A DNA stretch of 64,000 nt. It comes from CBDCCV01 sp965215025 (lineage in GTDB: Bacteria; Bacteroidota; Rhodothermia; Rhodothermales; Salinibacteraceae). Below are positions 35,094 to 46,208 of the stretch, piece by piece. The notes under the pieces are model-generated. The model ran no database searches, had not been told where the DNA came from, and was given only the letters and a program-made list of their open reading frames with translations. Location: positions 310,001 through 374,000 of the forward strand of contig CBDCCV010000002.1 in assembly GCA_965215025.1 (NCBI GenBank). Direction: 5' to 3'. The position numbers and the translations under genes are program-made. Position 1 is the first letter of the stretch. The number at the start of each line of letters is the position of its first letter.

Positions 35094-35200
35094 ATACAGT
35101 TGGCTGAGGAATCTTCCCGCCCGCGCTGATCTCGAAGAAAAAACTGCCCTTCTTCGCCGCGCCGCCGCATCGGTTCCTCATTTCCCCAGCTCGTCGTCTC

Positions 35201-37276
35201 CTAATTCACGATGTTGTCGTAGTCGGCCTCGGTGCGGTGGCGGTGCTCGATGCGGAAGACGTGCGCCGGCATCACGTGTGGGTCCAGGCGGACGTAGTTG
35301 TGCGGGCCGTGCCAGGTGTAGCGCTCGCCCTGCAAGAGGTCGTGCGCCTGGTAGGGCCGGTCCGTGGGCAGCCCAAGCTTCGCCAGCGGCAGGCCCACCC
35401 ACCCGCTCTGCGCGTGGAACGGGTCGAGGTTGACGACGACGAGCATCAGGTTGCCCGGCTCGTCCTCTTTCTCGTCCTCCGCGCGTGCCTGGCGCGTGTA
35501 GGCGATGAGCTGCGGGTTCTGCGTCTCGTGGAAGCGGATGCCGCGCAGCCGCTTGAGCGCCGGGTTCTCCCTGCGGATGCGGTTCACGCGCTGCATCAGG
35601 GGCTGGAGCGAGCCGGGGTCGTCCCAGTTCCAGGCGCGGATCTCGTACTTCTCGTTCCCGGCGTACTCCTCGCGCTTCGGGTGCTGATGGTGGTAGACGT
35701 GCTCGAAGGGCGGGCCGTAGACGCCGTAGACGGGCGACATCGTGGCCGCCAGGACGAAGCGCGCGATGTGCGCCGGCCTTCCGCCCGTGGCGAGGTAGTC
35801 GTGGAGGATGTCCGGCGTGTTCGGCCAGAAGTTGGGGCGGTAGAAGTCGGCCACGTCCGTTTGGAACAGCTCGCGGCCGTACTCTTCAAGCTCCTCGCGC
35901 GTGTTCCGCCAGGTGAAGTACGTGTAGGAGTTGTTGAAGCCGAGCTTGGCGAGTTCGTACATCGTCTTCGGCTTCGTGAACGCCTCGGCCAGGACGATGA
36001 GTTCGGGGCAGTCCTCGCGCAGCTCGGCGAGGCACCACTGCCAGAAGGCGAAGGGCTTCGTGTGCGGGTTGTCCACGCGGAAAATCGTCACGCCCTTCTC
36101 GATCCAGAACGCGAACACGTCTTTGAGTTCCGTCCACAGCCCGCGCGCCTCCTCGCCCTCGAACTTCAAGGGGTAGACGTCCTGGTACTTCTTGGGCGGG
36201 TTCTCGGCGTAGCGGATGGAGCCGTCGGGCCGCTTGTAGAACCACTCCGGGTGCTCCTCGACGTACGGGTGATCCGGCGAGGTCTGGAACGCGATGTCGA
36301 GCGCGACCTTGAGGCCCAGCTCGTCCGCCTTCTCGACGAAGTGCTCGAACGCCTCCATCCCGCCGAGGTCCGGGTGCACGCTCTTGTGGCCGCCTTTGGT
36401 GCCATCGCCCGCGTCGCCGCCGATGGCCCACGGGCTGCCGGGGTCGTCCGGCTCGGCCGTGGGGGCGTTGTCCTTCCCTTTCCGGAACGCCGTGCCGACG
36501 GGGTGGATGGGCGGGAGGTAGACGATGTCGAACCCACGCTTTTTGATGAGCGGCAGCTTCTCGGCCGCGTCGTCGAGCGTGCCGTGTTCTGGAACGCCGT
36601 CCGGCCCGGCAGAGCGCGTGGAGCGGGGGAAGAACTCGTACCACGCCGCGAAGCCGGCTTCTTCGGGATCGACGAAGATCTCGAGCGTCCGGCTCTTGGC
36701 CGGGTTCTGCGGCGGGGCGTTCTCGCGCACGAGGGCGGCCACGTCGTTTTGCAGGGCCGTCTCGACGGCGCCCTTGTCGAAGAGGTCGGCAAAGGATTCG
36801 AGCAGGTCGGCCTCCTCGGCGGAGGCGTGCTCGGCGGCGTGGCGGACGAGCGCGGCGCCGTCTTGCAGCTCGGTCCGCAGTTCGGCCTCTTCGACGCCGC
36901 CTGTAACGCGGCGGCGGAACTGATCCTGCCACGTGGCGAAACGGTCGATCCACGCCGTGACGCGGTAATGGTACGTGCCCAGCCGCTCGGCCTCGAACGT
37001 GGCCGTGTATTCGTCGTTGCCTTGCGCCTCCATCCGCAGTGTCTTTTCTTCGTCGTCGTCCTCGTGGCGGACGTGGAGTTCGACGGCGAGCGTCTCGTGC
37101 CCGTCTACGATAGCGCCGGCGGTGACCTCGACCGTTTCGCCGCGCGCGCGCTTGGCCGGCCACTGCCCGCCGTCCACTTGCGGCCTCAGCGTGGCGATGA
37201 CGACGCGCGACCACGCCTCAGGCACCGTCGATGGGAGGTTGGGATCGGTGGGGGCGGGCGTTGTTTTAGTGGACAT
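35201..37276 (-). CDS. glgE: Alpha-1,4-glucan:maltose-1-phosphate maltosyltransferase
   Basis: GH13_3 enzyme that adds maltosyl units from maltose-1-phosphate to alpha-glucan. 691 residues from the ATG at 37276. The N-terminal helical and beta domains (VIATLRPQVDGGQWPAKRAR, WYEFFPRS) are typical. Catalytic residues are Asp402 (FRVDNPHTKPFAFW), Glu431 (IVLAEAFTKPK) and Asp489 (WPNTPDIL). It uses the product of the maltokinase encoded downstream. It is divergent from glgX; the 287-bp region between the two starts must hold both promoters. Confidence 0.96.
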   Translation of the reverse strand: MSTKTTPAPTDPNLPSTVPEAWSRVVIATLRPQVDGGQWPAKRARGETVEVTAGAIVDGHETLAVELHVRHEDDDEEKTLRMEAQGNDEYTATFEAERLGTYHYRVTAWIDRFATWQDQFRRRVTGGVEEAELRTELQDGAALVRHAAEHASAEEADLLESFADLFDKGAVETALQNDVAALVRENAPPQNPAKSRTLEIFVDPEEAGFAAWYEFFPRSTRSAGPDGVPEHGTLDDAAEKLPLIKKRGFDIVYLPPIHPVGTAFRKGKDNAPTAEPDDPGSPWAIGGDAGDGTKGGHKSVHPDLGGMEAFEHFVEKADELGLKVALDIAFQTSPDHPYVEEHPEWFYKRPDGSIRYAENPPKKYQDVYPLKFEGEEARGLWTELKDVFAFWIEKGVTIFRVDNPHTKPFAFWQWCLAELREDCPELIVLAEAFTKPKTMYELAKLGFNNSYTYFTWRNTREELEEYGRELFQTDVADFYRPNFWPNTPDILHDYLATGGRPAHIARFVLAATMSPVYGVYGPPFEHVYHHQHPKREEYAGNEKYEIRAWNWDDPGSLQPLMQRVNRIRRENPALKRLRGIRFHETQNPQLIAYTRQARAEDEKEDEPGNLMLVVVNLDPFHAQSGWVGLPLAKLGLPTDRPYQAHDLLQGERYTWHGPHNYVRLDPHVMPAHVFRIEHRHRTEADYDNIVN

Positions 37277-37563
37277 GGGGAACGGGAGGCCTCTGGTAGC
37301 GTGGGCGGGTTGCGGGAGAGCGGGCAGGCTGCGCGTGCGGCGCATGAAGGATGCGCTTGTGCCCTATCATAATAAAGGCGGCGGCGCCGTTAAGTTCACC
37401 CCATGGTAAGCACGCCGTCCCAGCAGTTTCCAGACCAAGCCGCGCAATTGATTCAATCTTACTTCTGGCACGGCGCACTTCGCCGGGCGCAACGTTACCT
37501 TCGCCCCTCTGGCCTTTCCTTCGGCTCTTTCCGTACGCAGTCACTCGCAGCTAGCAACGCTTC

Positions 37564-39741
<2,178 letters not shown>

Positions 39742-39778
39742 CGCGCATCGGTTGGGCGCGCCGGTGGCGCCGGGCGTT

Positions 39779-40348
39779 TCAGAAGGCTCCCAGCGTTTCG
39801 AGGATGCCCCCGCCCCCGCCGCCGCCCCCGCCGCCGCAGTCTTCATCCGAAGAGCACTCGTCGTCGGGGCACTCCTCGTTGAACTGCGTGGCTGTGACGC
39901 AACTGCCCGGTTTTTCAGGAGACGCGCGGAAGCACCTGTGATAGCGGCACGTGGGCTGCATGTTGCCGTCGTCCTCCGGGTCGTCCTCACCGCCGTTGTC
40001 GTCCCCTTCCGAGGCGTGGCTGAACACCGTCACGAGGTCGGCGCGGACCTCGGCCTTGAGCGCTTCGGGGATGCCGATGAGGGCCACGCTGGCCGTGCCG
40101 TCGGTGCGCTTGAGGCGGACGTCTCTCATCATCACTACAACGGTGCCGGGGTCGGCGAGGACGGGCTTCAGCAGCGTCCTCGCCTTTTCCTTCTGTGCCG
40201 CGCCGAGCGTGCTGTTGCGCAGCCACCGCCCGAGGCGTTGCGTCTCAATGCCTCGGACCTGGTTCGGCGAGGCCGGGTGGATGCTGTCGCTCAGGAAGCG
40301 GTTTACGGCGTTCAAGGCTTCTTTCCTTTCGATGGGCTTGCTCTGCAT
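39779..40348 (-). CDS. Unknown protein with acidic, Cys-rich region and oligo-glycine tail
   Basis: 189 residues; I recognise no family. Residues 1-110 look like a folded domain (IERKEALNAVNRFLSDSIHP, VVVMMRDVRLKRTDGTASVA). Then come an acidic stretch (EGDDNGGEDDPEDDG), a segment with six cysteines (CRYHRC, CVTATQFNEECPDDEC, DC) and ten consecutive glycines before the end ILETLGAF. GGAGG six bases before the ATG is a clear ribosome binding site, unlike most genes here. A metal-binding or modified-peptide role is possible, but nothing nearby supports it. It converges with glgX. Confidence 0.68.
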   Translation of the reverse strand: MQSKPIERKEALNAVNRFLSDSIHPASPNQVRGIETQRLGRWLRNSTLGAAQKEKARTLLKPVLADPGTVVVMMRDVRLKRTDGTASVALIGIPEALKAEVRADLVTVFSHASEGDDNGGEDDPEDDGNMQPTCRYHRCFRASPEKPGSCVTATQFNEECPDDECSSDEDCGGGGGGGGGGILETLGAF

Positions 40349-40526
40349 GACGAGCCTCCGCGCGTTGCTGGTTTAAGCCGCAACAGAGTAAAGGGGCAGC
40401 AGAACAAACGCGGTCCCCGGAGTACGGCCTTTTAGAGCATGGGTATAGGCAAGCGGAGCCGAAGAGAGGTCAGCAGTCCCCAAAGCCGAGTGGCCGCCTG
40501 CTCAAGGCGACAAGCAGATGTCTAGG

Positions 40527-43187
40527 CTACGCCTCGGCGCTCACCAGCACAGCCCACGGCAGCGGCAGCGTCGCCGCGTCGAGCGCGGCGCCCGGCTCCA
40601 GCGCCGTGCCGGTGAGCGCATCGGTCCAGCGGCGGCCCGCCAGCGCTTCGGGGAGCGTGATGGCGGCCGACCGCGCGGCGTCGAAGCTCGCCGGGGAGCG
40701 CGGCACAATCACCAGCAGCGCGTCCTCGCCGTGCGTGCGGGCGAAGGCGAGCCAGTGGTCGGCGCCCTCGCCCTCGACGTCCAGCGCTTCGTAGTCGCCC
40801 TCCGAGAAAAGCGCCTCGTGCGTCCCGCGCAGCTTGAGGAGCCGCGCTGTGAGGTAGAACTTCGCCTCCGGGTCGCGCGCGTCGAGAAGCGGGCGCAGCG
40901 CCTCGGCGTCGGGCTGCTCCAGGAGATTGGCGAACTCGTCCAGGAGCGCTTGCCGCTTTTCGTAGTCCACCGCGCGGCGGTTGTCGGGGTCCACGAGCGA
41001 GAGGTCCAGCAGCTCGGTGCCTTGGTAGAAGTCGGGGATGCCGGGCGTGGTCGCCTTCAGGACGAGCTGGCTCACCATGTTGAAGAAGCCGCGCTCGGCC
41101 AGCCGCTCGGCCAGCGAGCCGATGGCCTCAGGCAACTCCTCGTCGGCCAGGACGGCGCGGACGAAGCGCTCGAGGTCGTTCTCGTAGGCCTCGTTGGGGT
41201 GGAGCCAGCTCGTGCGGCGCTTGCGCTCGCGCGCGGCCTTTTGCATGTAGGTCCACAGGCGCTCGGGCAAGGCCTCGTGGTGCGCGTCGGCCTCCTCGTC
41301 CGTGGCGGGCTGCCAGAGGGCGGCCACGAGTTGGTAGAAGAGGTAGGCGTCTGCGGGTGAGGGGCCGTGCTCGCCGTCGTGGCGCCGGCCGATGGTCTGA
41401 AGCGCGTGCACGGCCTCGTCCCATTTTTCCGGCATCTCGGCCAGGGCGATGAGGCGCATCCGCGTGTCCTCGCCGCGCTTGTGGTCGTGCGTGGCCGTAG
41501 CTAACAAAGCGCGCGGGTACTGACGGGCGCGGAAGCGGCAGCGCGCATGAAAGGCGTGGCGCGTGGTGCCGAACGGCTCCGGCTCGCCGCCCACCTCGTT
41601 CAAAGCCACGAGGCGGAGGTAGCGGTAAAAGGCCGTGTCCTCGACGCCCTTGGCCGCCACCGGCGCGGTGTACTGCTGGAAGCGGCCCACCCAGGCGCGC
41701 TGCGCTTCTTCGAGGCCGGGGCGCACGTTGCCCAGGATGACGGCGGCGATGAAGTCGTAGACCGTCGGCTCGGCCGTGGCGTTGCGCTGCCGGGCGCGGT
41801 GGACGACCTCGCGGACGATCTCCTCAGCTTCGTCCTGATCGTACGGCAGATACGTGCGGTAGCGCTCAAAAGCGGCTGTGATGGCGGTGAGCGCCTCGCG
41901 GATGGCCTCTAAGGTAAAATCGCGCGTGTGGTAATCGGCCTCCGAGAGCCGGTCGAGGCCGTAGGCTAGGCGCGCCAGCTCGCTCGTGAGCGAGGTGTCC
42001 ATCACCTCGATCTTGCTTTCGTAGACGTCCTCCTCGAACGGCTGCGCCGCCGGGACGGCGCGGCGGTAGATCCGGTTCAGCGGAAGCTCGCCCTCTTTCT
42101 GCACAAGGACGCCCATGGCGTCGTTCATAAAGGCGTAGCCGGTGGTGCCTTCCACGGGCCAGGCTTCGGGCGGCGTCTCGCCCGGCGCCGTGATCTTCTC
42201 GACCCAGATGTGCTGCGCGCCCGCGTCTTTGAGCAAGTTCAGGTAGTGGTGCGGGTCGAAGAGGCCGTCGATGTGGTCGATGCGCACGCCGTCCACGCCG
42301 TCTTGGGCGAGGAGTTCGCCCAGGAGCCGGTGCGCGTCCCAGAAGACGTCCTCGTCCTCCATCCGCAGCGCGACGAGGCCGTTGATGTCGAAAAAGCGGC
42401 GGTAGTTGATCTCGGCGCCGGCCGTCTTCCAAAAGGCGAGGCGCCAGTGCTGCCTCTCCAGCAGGTCGTGCGTGGCCTCCTTCTCCAAAAGCCCATCGAG
42501 GTCGGAGAGGTCGATGCGCTCGGCCAGCGTTTTGAGGCGCGGGCGCAGGGCCTCGGCCTTTTCGCGCTCGGCGGGTTCGAGCCGGCCGTACGCCTCGGCC
42601 AGGTCTTTGAGGTCGAAGTACGGCTCGGTGCGCTCGTAGCGGGGGAGCAAGGCGCCGAGCACCTCGGCGTAGGTGCGCGGGGCTATGGCGAAGCGGTTGT
42701 CAAAATACGCCGCGTAGAAGCGCCCGTCGTCGTAGAGGAGGCCGATCTCGCCGTCGTCGAGGACCTCGCCGTAGGGGCGGCCGAGGAACGGGAGCAGGAT
42801 CTTGCCCTGGAGTTCGGGCTTGAGCGGCGTCCAGTCGATGTCGAAGTAATCGGCGTAAGCGGCGTAGGGGCCGTGGGCCAGGACGTCCTGCCACGAGGCG
42901 TTGTGCGAGCCGACGCCCGCGTGGTTGGGCACGAAGTCGAGCAGGAGGCCGAGGCCCGCCGCGCGCGCCTTTTGGCGGAGGCGGTCGAACCCCTCGCGCC
43001 CGCCCAGCTCGCCGCTCAAGGCGTTGTGGTCGATCACGTCGTAGCCGTGCGTGGAGCCGGGCCGCGCCTCGGTGATGGGCGAGAGGTAGAGGTGGCTCAC
43101 GCCGAGCTTAGCGAAGTACGGCACCAGCGCCGCCGCGTCGTCGAAGTCGAACTCGGGCCGAAGCTGGAGGCGGTACGTGGCAATCAT
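40527..43187 (-). CDS. treY: Maltooligosyl trehalose synthase
   Basis: GH13_26 enzyme that turns the reducing end of maltodextrin into a trehalosyl unit. 886 residues from the ATG at 43187 (MIATYRLQLRPEFDFDDA), the standard TreY start. Landmarks: SHLYLSPITEARPGSTHGYD, DFVPNHAGV, the nucleophile Asp in DGVRIDHIDGLFDP, the Glu in IWVEKITAPGE, the family-specific KGVEDTAFYRYLRL, and the C-terminal PDFYQGTELLDLSLVDPDNRR. It acts with TreZ, encoded upstream on the same strand with a cation exchanger gene between them. Confidence 0.96.
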   Translation of the reverse strand: MIATYRLQLRPEFDFDDAAALVPYFAKLGVSHLYLSPITEARPGSTHGYDVIDHNALSGELGGREGFDRLRQKARAAGLGLLLDFVPNHAGVGSHNASWQDVLAHGPYAAYADYFDIDWTPLKPELQGKILLPFLGRPYGEVLDDGEIGLLYDDGRFYAAYFDNRFAIAPRTYAEVLGALLPRYERTEPYFDLKDLAEAYGRLEPAEREKAEALRPRLKTLAERIDLSDLDGLLEKEATHDLLERQHWRLAFWKTAGAEINYRRFFDINGLVALRMEDEDVFWDAHRLLGELLAQDGVDGVRIDHIDGLFDPHHYLNLLKDAGAQHIWVEKITAPGETPPEAWPVEGTTGYAFMNDAMGVLVQKEGELPLNRIYRRAVPAAQPFEEDVYESKIEVMDTSLTSELARLAYGLDRLSEADYHTRDFTLEAIREALTAITAAFERYRTYLPYDQDEAEEIVREVVHRARQRNATAEPTVYDFIAAVILGNVRPGLEEAQRAWVGRFQQYTAPVAAKGVEDTAFYRYLRLVALNEVGGEPEPFGTTRHAFHARCRFRARQYPRALLATATHDHKRGEDTRMRLIALAEMPEKWDEAVHALQTIGRRHDGEHGPSPADAYLFYQLVAALWQPATDEEADAHHEALPERLWTYMQKAARERKRRTSWLHPNEAYENDLERFVRAVLADEELPEAIGSLAERLAERGFFNMVSQLVLKATTPGIPDFYQGTELLDLSLVDPDNRRAVDYEKRQALLDEFANLLEQPDAEALRPLLDARDPEAKFYLTARLLKLRGTHEALFSEGDYEALDVEGEGADHWLAFARTHGEDALLVIVPRSPASFDAARSAAITLPEALAGRRWTDALTGTALEPGAALDAATLPLPWAVLVSAEA

Positions 43188-43266
43188 CGTTTGGGTGTGG
43201 GGGTGTGGGGATGTAAGAGGACGCCTGCCGGAGGGTGAAGCCGGCACGACGCCTCGCGCAAAAGAT

Positions 43267-43290
43267 GTAGGGGCGAATCGCATTCGCCCT
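43267..43290. repeat. Family A dispersed palindromic repeat
   Basis: GTAGGGGCGAATCGCATTCGCC.. with arms GGGCGAAT (43271-43278) and ATTCGCCC (43282-43289). It lies between the exchanger gene and treY. Confidence 0.7.
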
Positions 43291-43303
43291 CGCTCGCAAA
43301 CGT

Positions 43304-44251
43304 TTACGAACGGATCAGCAGCACCCCGACGTAGCCGGCGTACACTAAAAGCAAGAAAGCACCTTCGAGGCGGCTTATCCGGAAGCCCGAGCGCATGAGC
43401 GGGAGCATGAGGATGGACAGCCCCACCATCACGCCCAGGTCGAAGAGGCCGATGCCCGCGCCGCCGAGCGGCCGCGCCAGCGCCGCAACGCCGAGGATGC
43501 CGAGCACGTTGAACAGGTTCGACCCGACGACGTTGCCCACGGCCAGGTCGCCCTTGCCGCCGAGCGCGGCCACCACCGAGGTGGCCAGCTCCGGCAGGCT
43601 CGTCCCGATGGCCACGATGGTGAGGCCGATCACGGCCTGGCTCATCCCCAAAGCCTCGGCCACCGTCACGGCGCCGCTCACCAAGAGCCGTCCGCCAAAG
43701 ACGAGGAGCGCCAGCCCGCCGACGGCCAGCAGCGCGTCGCGCCAGGAGCTTCCCTGCGGTTTTTCTGGCACCTCCTCGAACACCGTGCGCTCTTCCGGCG
43801 GCGCCTGCCGCGCCTGCCGCAGCGTGAAGACCGTGTACGCCGCGATGCCCGCCGCCAGGAGCGCGCCGTCAAGCCGCCCGAGGCCGCCGTCCAAAAGCAA
43901 AAGCCCCAAGAGCACCGAGGCGCCGATGACGAGCGGGATGTCCAGCCGGATGAGCTGCGTCTCCACGCCGATGGGCCGGATCAGCGCCGTGATGCCCAGG
44001 ATGAGCGCGTAGTTCGAGATGTTCGACCCCACCACGTTCCCGATGGCGAGCGCGCCGCGCCCCTCGAAGGCCGCGCTCAGGCTCACCACAAGCTCCGGGC
44101 TGCTCGTCCCAAAGGCCACCACCGTCAGCCCCACGACGAGCGGCGAGAGGCCGAGCCGCAGGGCCAGCCCCGCGCTCCCGCGCACCAAGCCCTCGGCCCC
44201 GACGTAGAGGAGCGCCAGCCCGCCTAAGATGGAGAGGAGCGCCAGCGTCAC
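43304..44251 (-). CDS. Ca2+/Na+ (CaCA-family) exchanger, YrbG-like
   Basis: 315-residue inner-membrane antiporter with about ten membrane segments. Both alpha-repeats are present: GLTVVAFGTSSPELVVSL with GNVVGSNISNYALILG, and GLTIVAIGTSLPELATSV with GNVVGSNLFNVLGILG. A cytoplasmic loop (about 150-170) separates the halves. It starts with GTG overlapping the treZ stop codon (GTGA), so translation is probably coupled to treZ, and treY follows 116 bp later. This links cation export with trehalose synthesis. Confidence 0.94.
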   Translation of the reverse strand: MTLALLSILGGLALLYVGAEGLVRGSAGLALRLGLSPLVVGLTVVAFGTSSPELVVSLSAAFEGRGALAIGNVVGSNISNYALILGITALIRPIGVETQLIRLDIPLVIGASVLLGLLLLDGGLGRLDGALLAAGIAAYTVFTLRQARQAPPEERTVFEEVPEKPQGSSWRDALLAVGGLALLVFGGRLLVSGAVTVAEALGMSQAVIGLTIVAIGTSLPELATSVVAALGGKGDLAVGNVVGSNLFNVLGILGVAALARPLGGAGIGLFDLGVMVGLSILMLPLMRSGFRISRLEGAFLLLVYAGYVGVLLIRS

Positions 44252-46056
44252 GCCTCTACCACCACGGCGCCGGCGCGGGCAAAGCGCGCTTCGCCGTTCT
44301 GGATCTGCGGCGGCTGGCCGTCTTCGACGTACTCTTCCGCCTCAGTGTGAAGGACGAGCTTGGCGCCACCGGGCACCGGAAGCGCGAGGTCATCCGCAAA
44401 GGCGGCAGCGAGGGTGTACGGGCCGCGCCGCAGCACGAGGCCGCGCGCGCCGTGCGCCTCAACCTCGAAGTTTCGTTCATCAGCAGGTGGGAGGTCGCGG
44501 CGCAGCGCCAGAAGGTCGCGGTAGAGGGCGAGCGTGCCGGCGTGCGGCATGGCCTCGCGCTCGTCCCAGCGGAGCTTGCTCCGCTCAAAGGTCTCCTCCA
44601 GCTGCGGATCGGGCACGTCCTCTTCGCTCATGCCGGGGAAGTGGCCGAATTCCTCCTTGCGCCCCTCGGTGACGAGGCGGCCGAGTTCTTCATTGTGATC
44701 GGTGAAGAACTGGAACGGCGTCAAGGTCGCCCACTCCTGCCCCATGAAAAGGAGCGGCAGCTCCGGCGCGAAGAGGAGCAGCGCCGAGGCCGCGCGGTAC
44801 ACCTCGGGCGCCACGTCGTCGGAGAGGCGCGTACCCTGCGGGCGGTTCCCCACCTGGTCGTGGTTCTGGATGCAGACGACGAACTTGTCTTTCGACAACC
44901 CTTCCGTCGAGGTCCCGCGCGGTTCGCCAAAATGCTCGGCGTACGCGCCCGTGTAGAACCAGCCCTGGCGCAGCGTCTGGGCGAGGTCCTCGGCCGTGGT
45001 GCCCGCGAAATCCTTGAAGTAGCCCGTCTTGTCGCCGGCGGTGAAGTTGCGCATCTGGTGGTGGAGGTCGTCGGCCCAGACGCCGTCGAGGCCGTAGCCG
45101 CCGCTCTGGCGCGGCACCAAAAGCCGCCGCTCGTTCCGGTTGTCCTCGGCGATGAGGAGGCGGCGCGGCCCGCCGGAGGTTTGGGGGAGGCCATCCACGG
45201 CGTCCGAGAGCGCGGCGAGGAAGTGCGTGGGGCTGTCGTCGCGGAGCGCGAAGGTGGCGTCCAGGCGCAGCCCGTCGAAGTGGTACTCGCGCAGCCACAT
45301 CAGCGCGTTGTCGATGAAGAAGTGCCGCACGCCGGCGGAGTGCGTGTCGTCTAAGTTGACGGCCTGGCCCCAGGGCGTCTCGTGCTTTTGGGTGAACATG
45401 GGCGCAAAGGCGGCCACGTAGGCGCCGTCCGGGCCGAGGTGGTTGTAGATCACGTCCAGGAAGACGGCCAGCCCGGTTTGATGGGCGGCGTCCACGAGGC
45501 AGCGGAGGTCGTCGGGCCGGCCGTACGCGCGCGAGGCGGCGTAGAAGGCAGCCGGGTCGTAGCCCCAGTTCCGCGCGCCGGGGAAGTCGGCCACGGGCAT
45601 GAGTTCGACGGCCGTGACGCCGAGGTCTTTGAGGTAGGAGAGCTTCTCGCGGACGGCGTCGAAGGTGCCCTCGGGCGTGAAGGTGCCGGGGTGGAGTTCG
45701 TAGAAGACGAGGTCTTCCTGCGGAAGCCCCTCCCACGTCTGATCCTGCCAGGCGTAGGCGGCGGGGTCCACGACCTCGGAGGGGCCGTGCACGCCCTCGG
45801 GCTGGAAGCGGCTGGCGGGGTCGGGCATTGCGTTGCCGCCGTCGATGGAGAAGCGGTAGCGCGTGCCGGGCGCGGCGTCATCTGCGCGAAGCTCGAAGTA
45901 GCCGTGGCCGGCGCTTTCCATCTCCAGCGGCTCTGCGCTGTCTTCGAGAACGAGGCTGGCGCGTTCGGCCTCCGGACTCCAGAGGCGGAAGAGCACGCCG
46001 CCCCCATCGGACTGCGGCAGCGCGCCGAGGGGGCGCTTATCGAAATCGGTTTTCAT
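44248..46056 (-). CDS. treZ: Malto-oligosyltrehalose trehalohydrolase
   Basis: GH13_10 enzyme that releases trehalose from maltooligosyl trehalose made by TreY. 602 residues. The N-terminal beta-domain (VLFRLWSPEAERASLVLED) is followed by the barrel with VELMPVADFPGARNWGYDP, YNHLGPDG, the nucleophile Asp in DGLRLDATFALRDDSP, the Glu in LIAEDNRNERRL and the Asp in CIQNHDQVGNRPQG. FMGQEWATLTPFQFFTDH is typical of TreZ. Its leader is C-rich (CCCACCCCGCCCCCG before the ATG). Confidence 0.96.
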   Translation of the reverse strand: MKTDFDKRPLGALPQSDGGGVLFRLWSPEAERASLVLEDSAEPLEMESAGHGYFELRADDAAPGTRYRFSIDGGNAMPDPASRFQPEGVHGPSEVVDPAAYAWQDQTWEGLPQEDLVFYELHPGTFTPEGTFDAVREKLSYLKDLGVTAVELMPVADFPGARNWGYDPAAFYAASRAYGRPDDLRCLVDAAHQTGLAVFLDVIYNHLGPDGAYVAAFAPMFTQKHETPWGQAVNLDDTHSAGVRHFFIDNALMWLREYHFDGLRLDATFALRDDSPTHFLAALSDAVDGLPQTSGGPRRLLIAEDNRNERRLLVPRQSGGYGLDGVWADDLHHQMRNFTAGDKTGYFKDFAGTTAEDLAQTLRQGWFYTGAYAEHFGEPRGTSTEGLSKDKFVVCIQNHDQVGNRPQGTRLSDDVAPEVYRAASALLLFAPELPLLFMGQEWATLTPFQFFTDHNEELGRLVTEGRKEEFGHFPGMSEEDVPDPQLEETFERSKLRWDEREAMPHAGTLALYRDLLALRRDLPPADERNFEVEAHGARGLVLRRGPYTLAAAFADDLALPVPGGAKLVLHTEAEEYVEDGQPPQIQNGEARFARAGAVVVEA

Positions 46057-46208
46057 CGGGGGCGGGGTGGGTGATGCAGATGCGTTGGAGCGAGAAGCTT
46101 TAGGAAGGCAGTTGAAGCAAAGGGTTTCGGAAGATCCCCTTCCTGGACAGGAGAGGAGCTTTCTAACCTGTCGTTTAGCTTCGTAAGCCGAGGCGCCACG
46201 CGCAAGCC

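Noticed and set aside
35237..37372. Frame of about 710 codons on the plus strand opposite glgE
   Set aside because: Composition is that of a shadow frame, and glgE has all catalytic motifs on the other strand.
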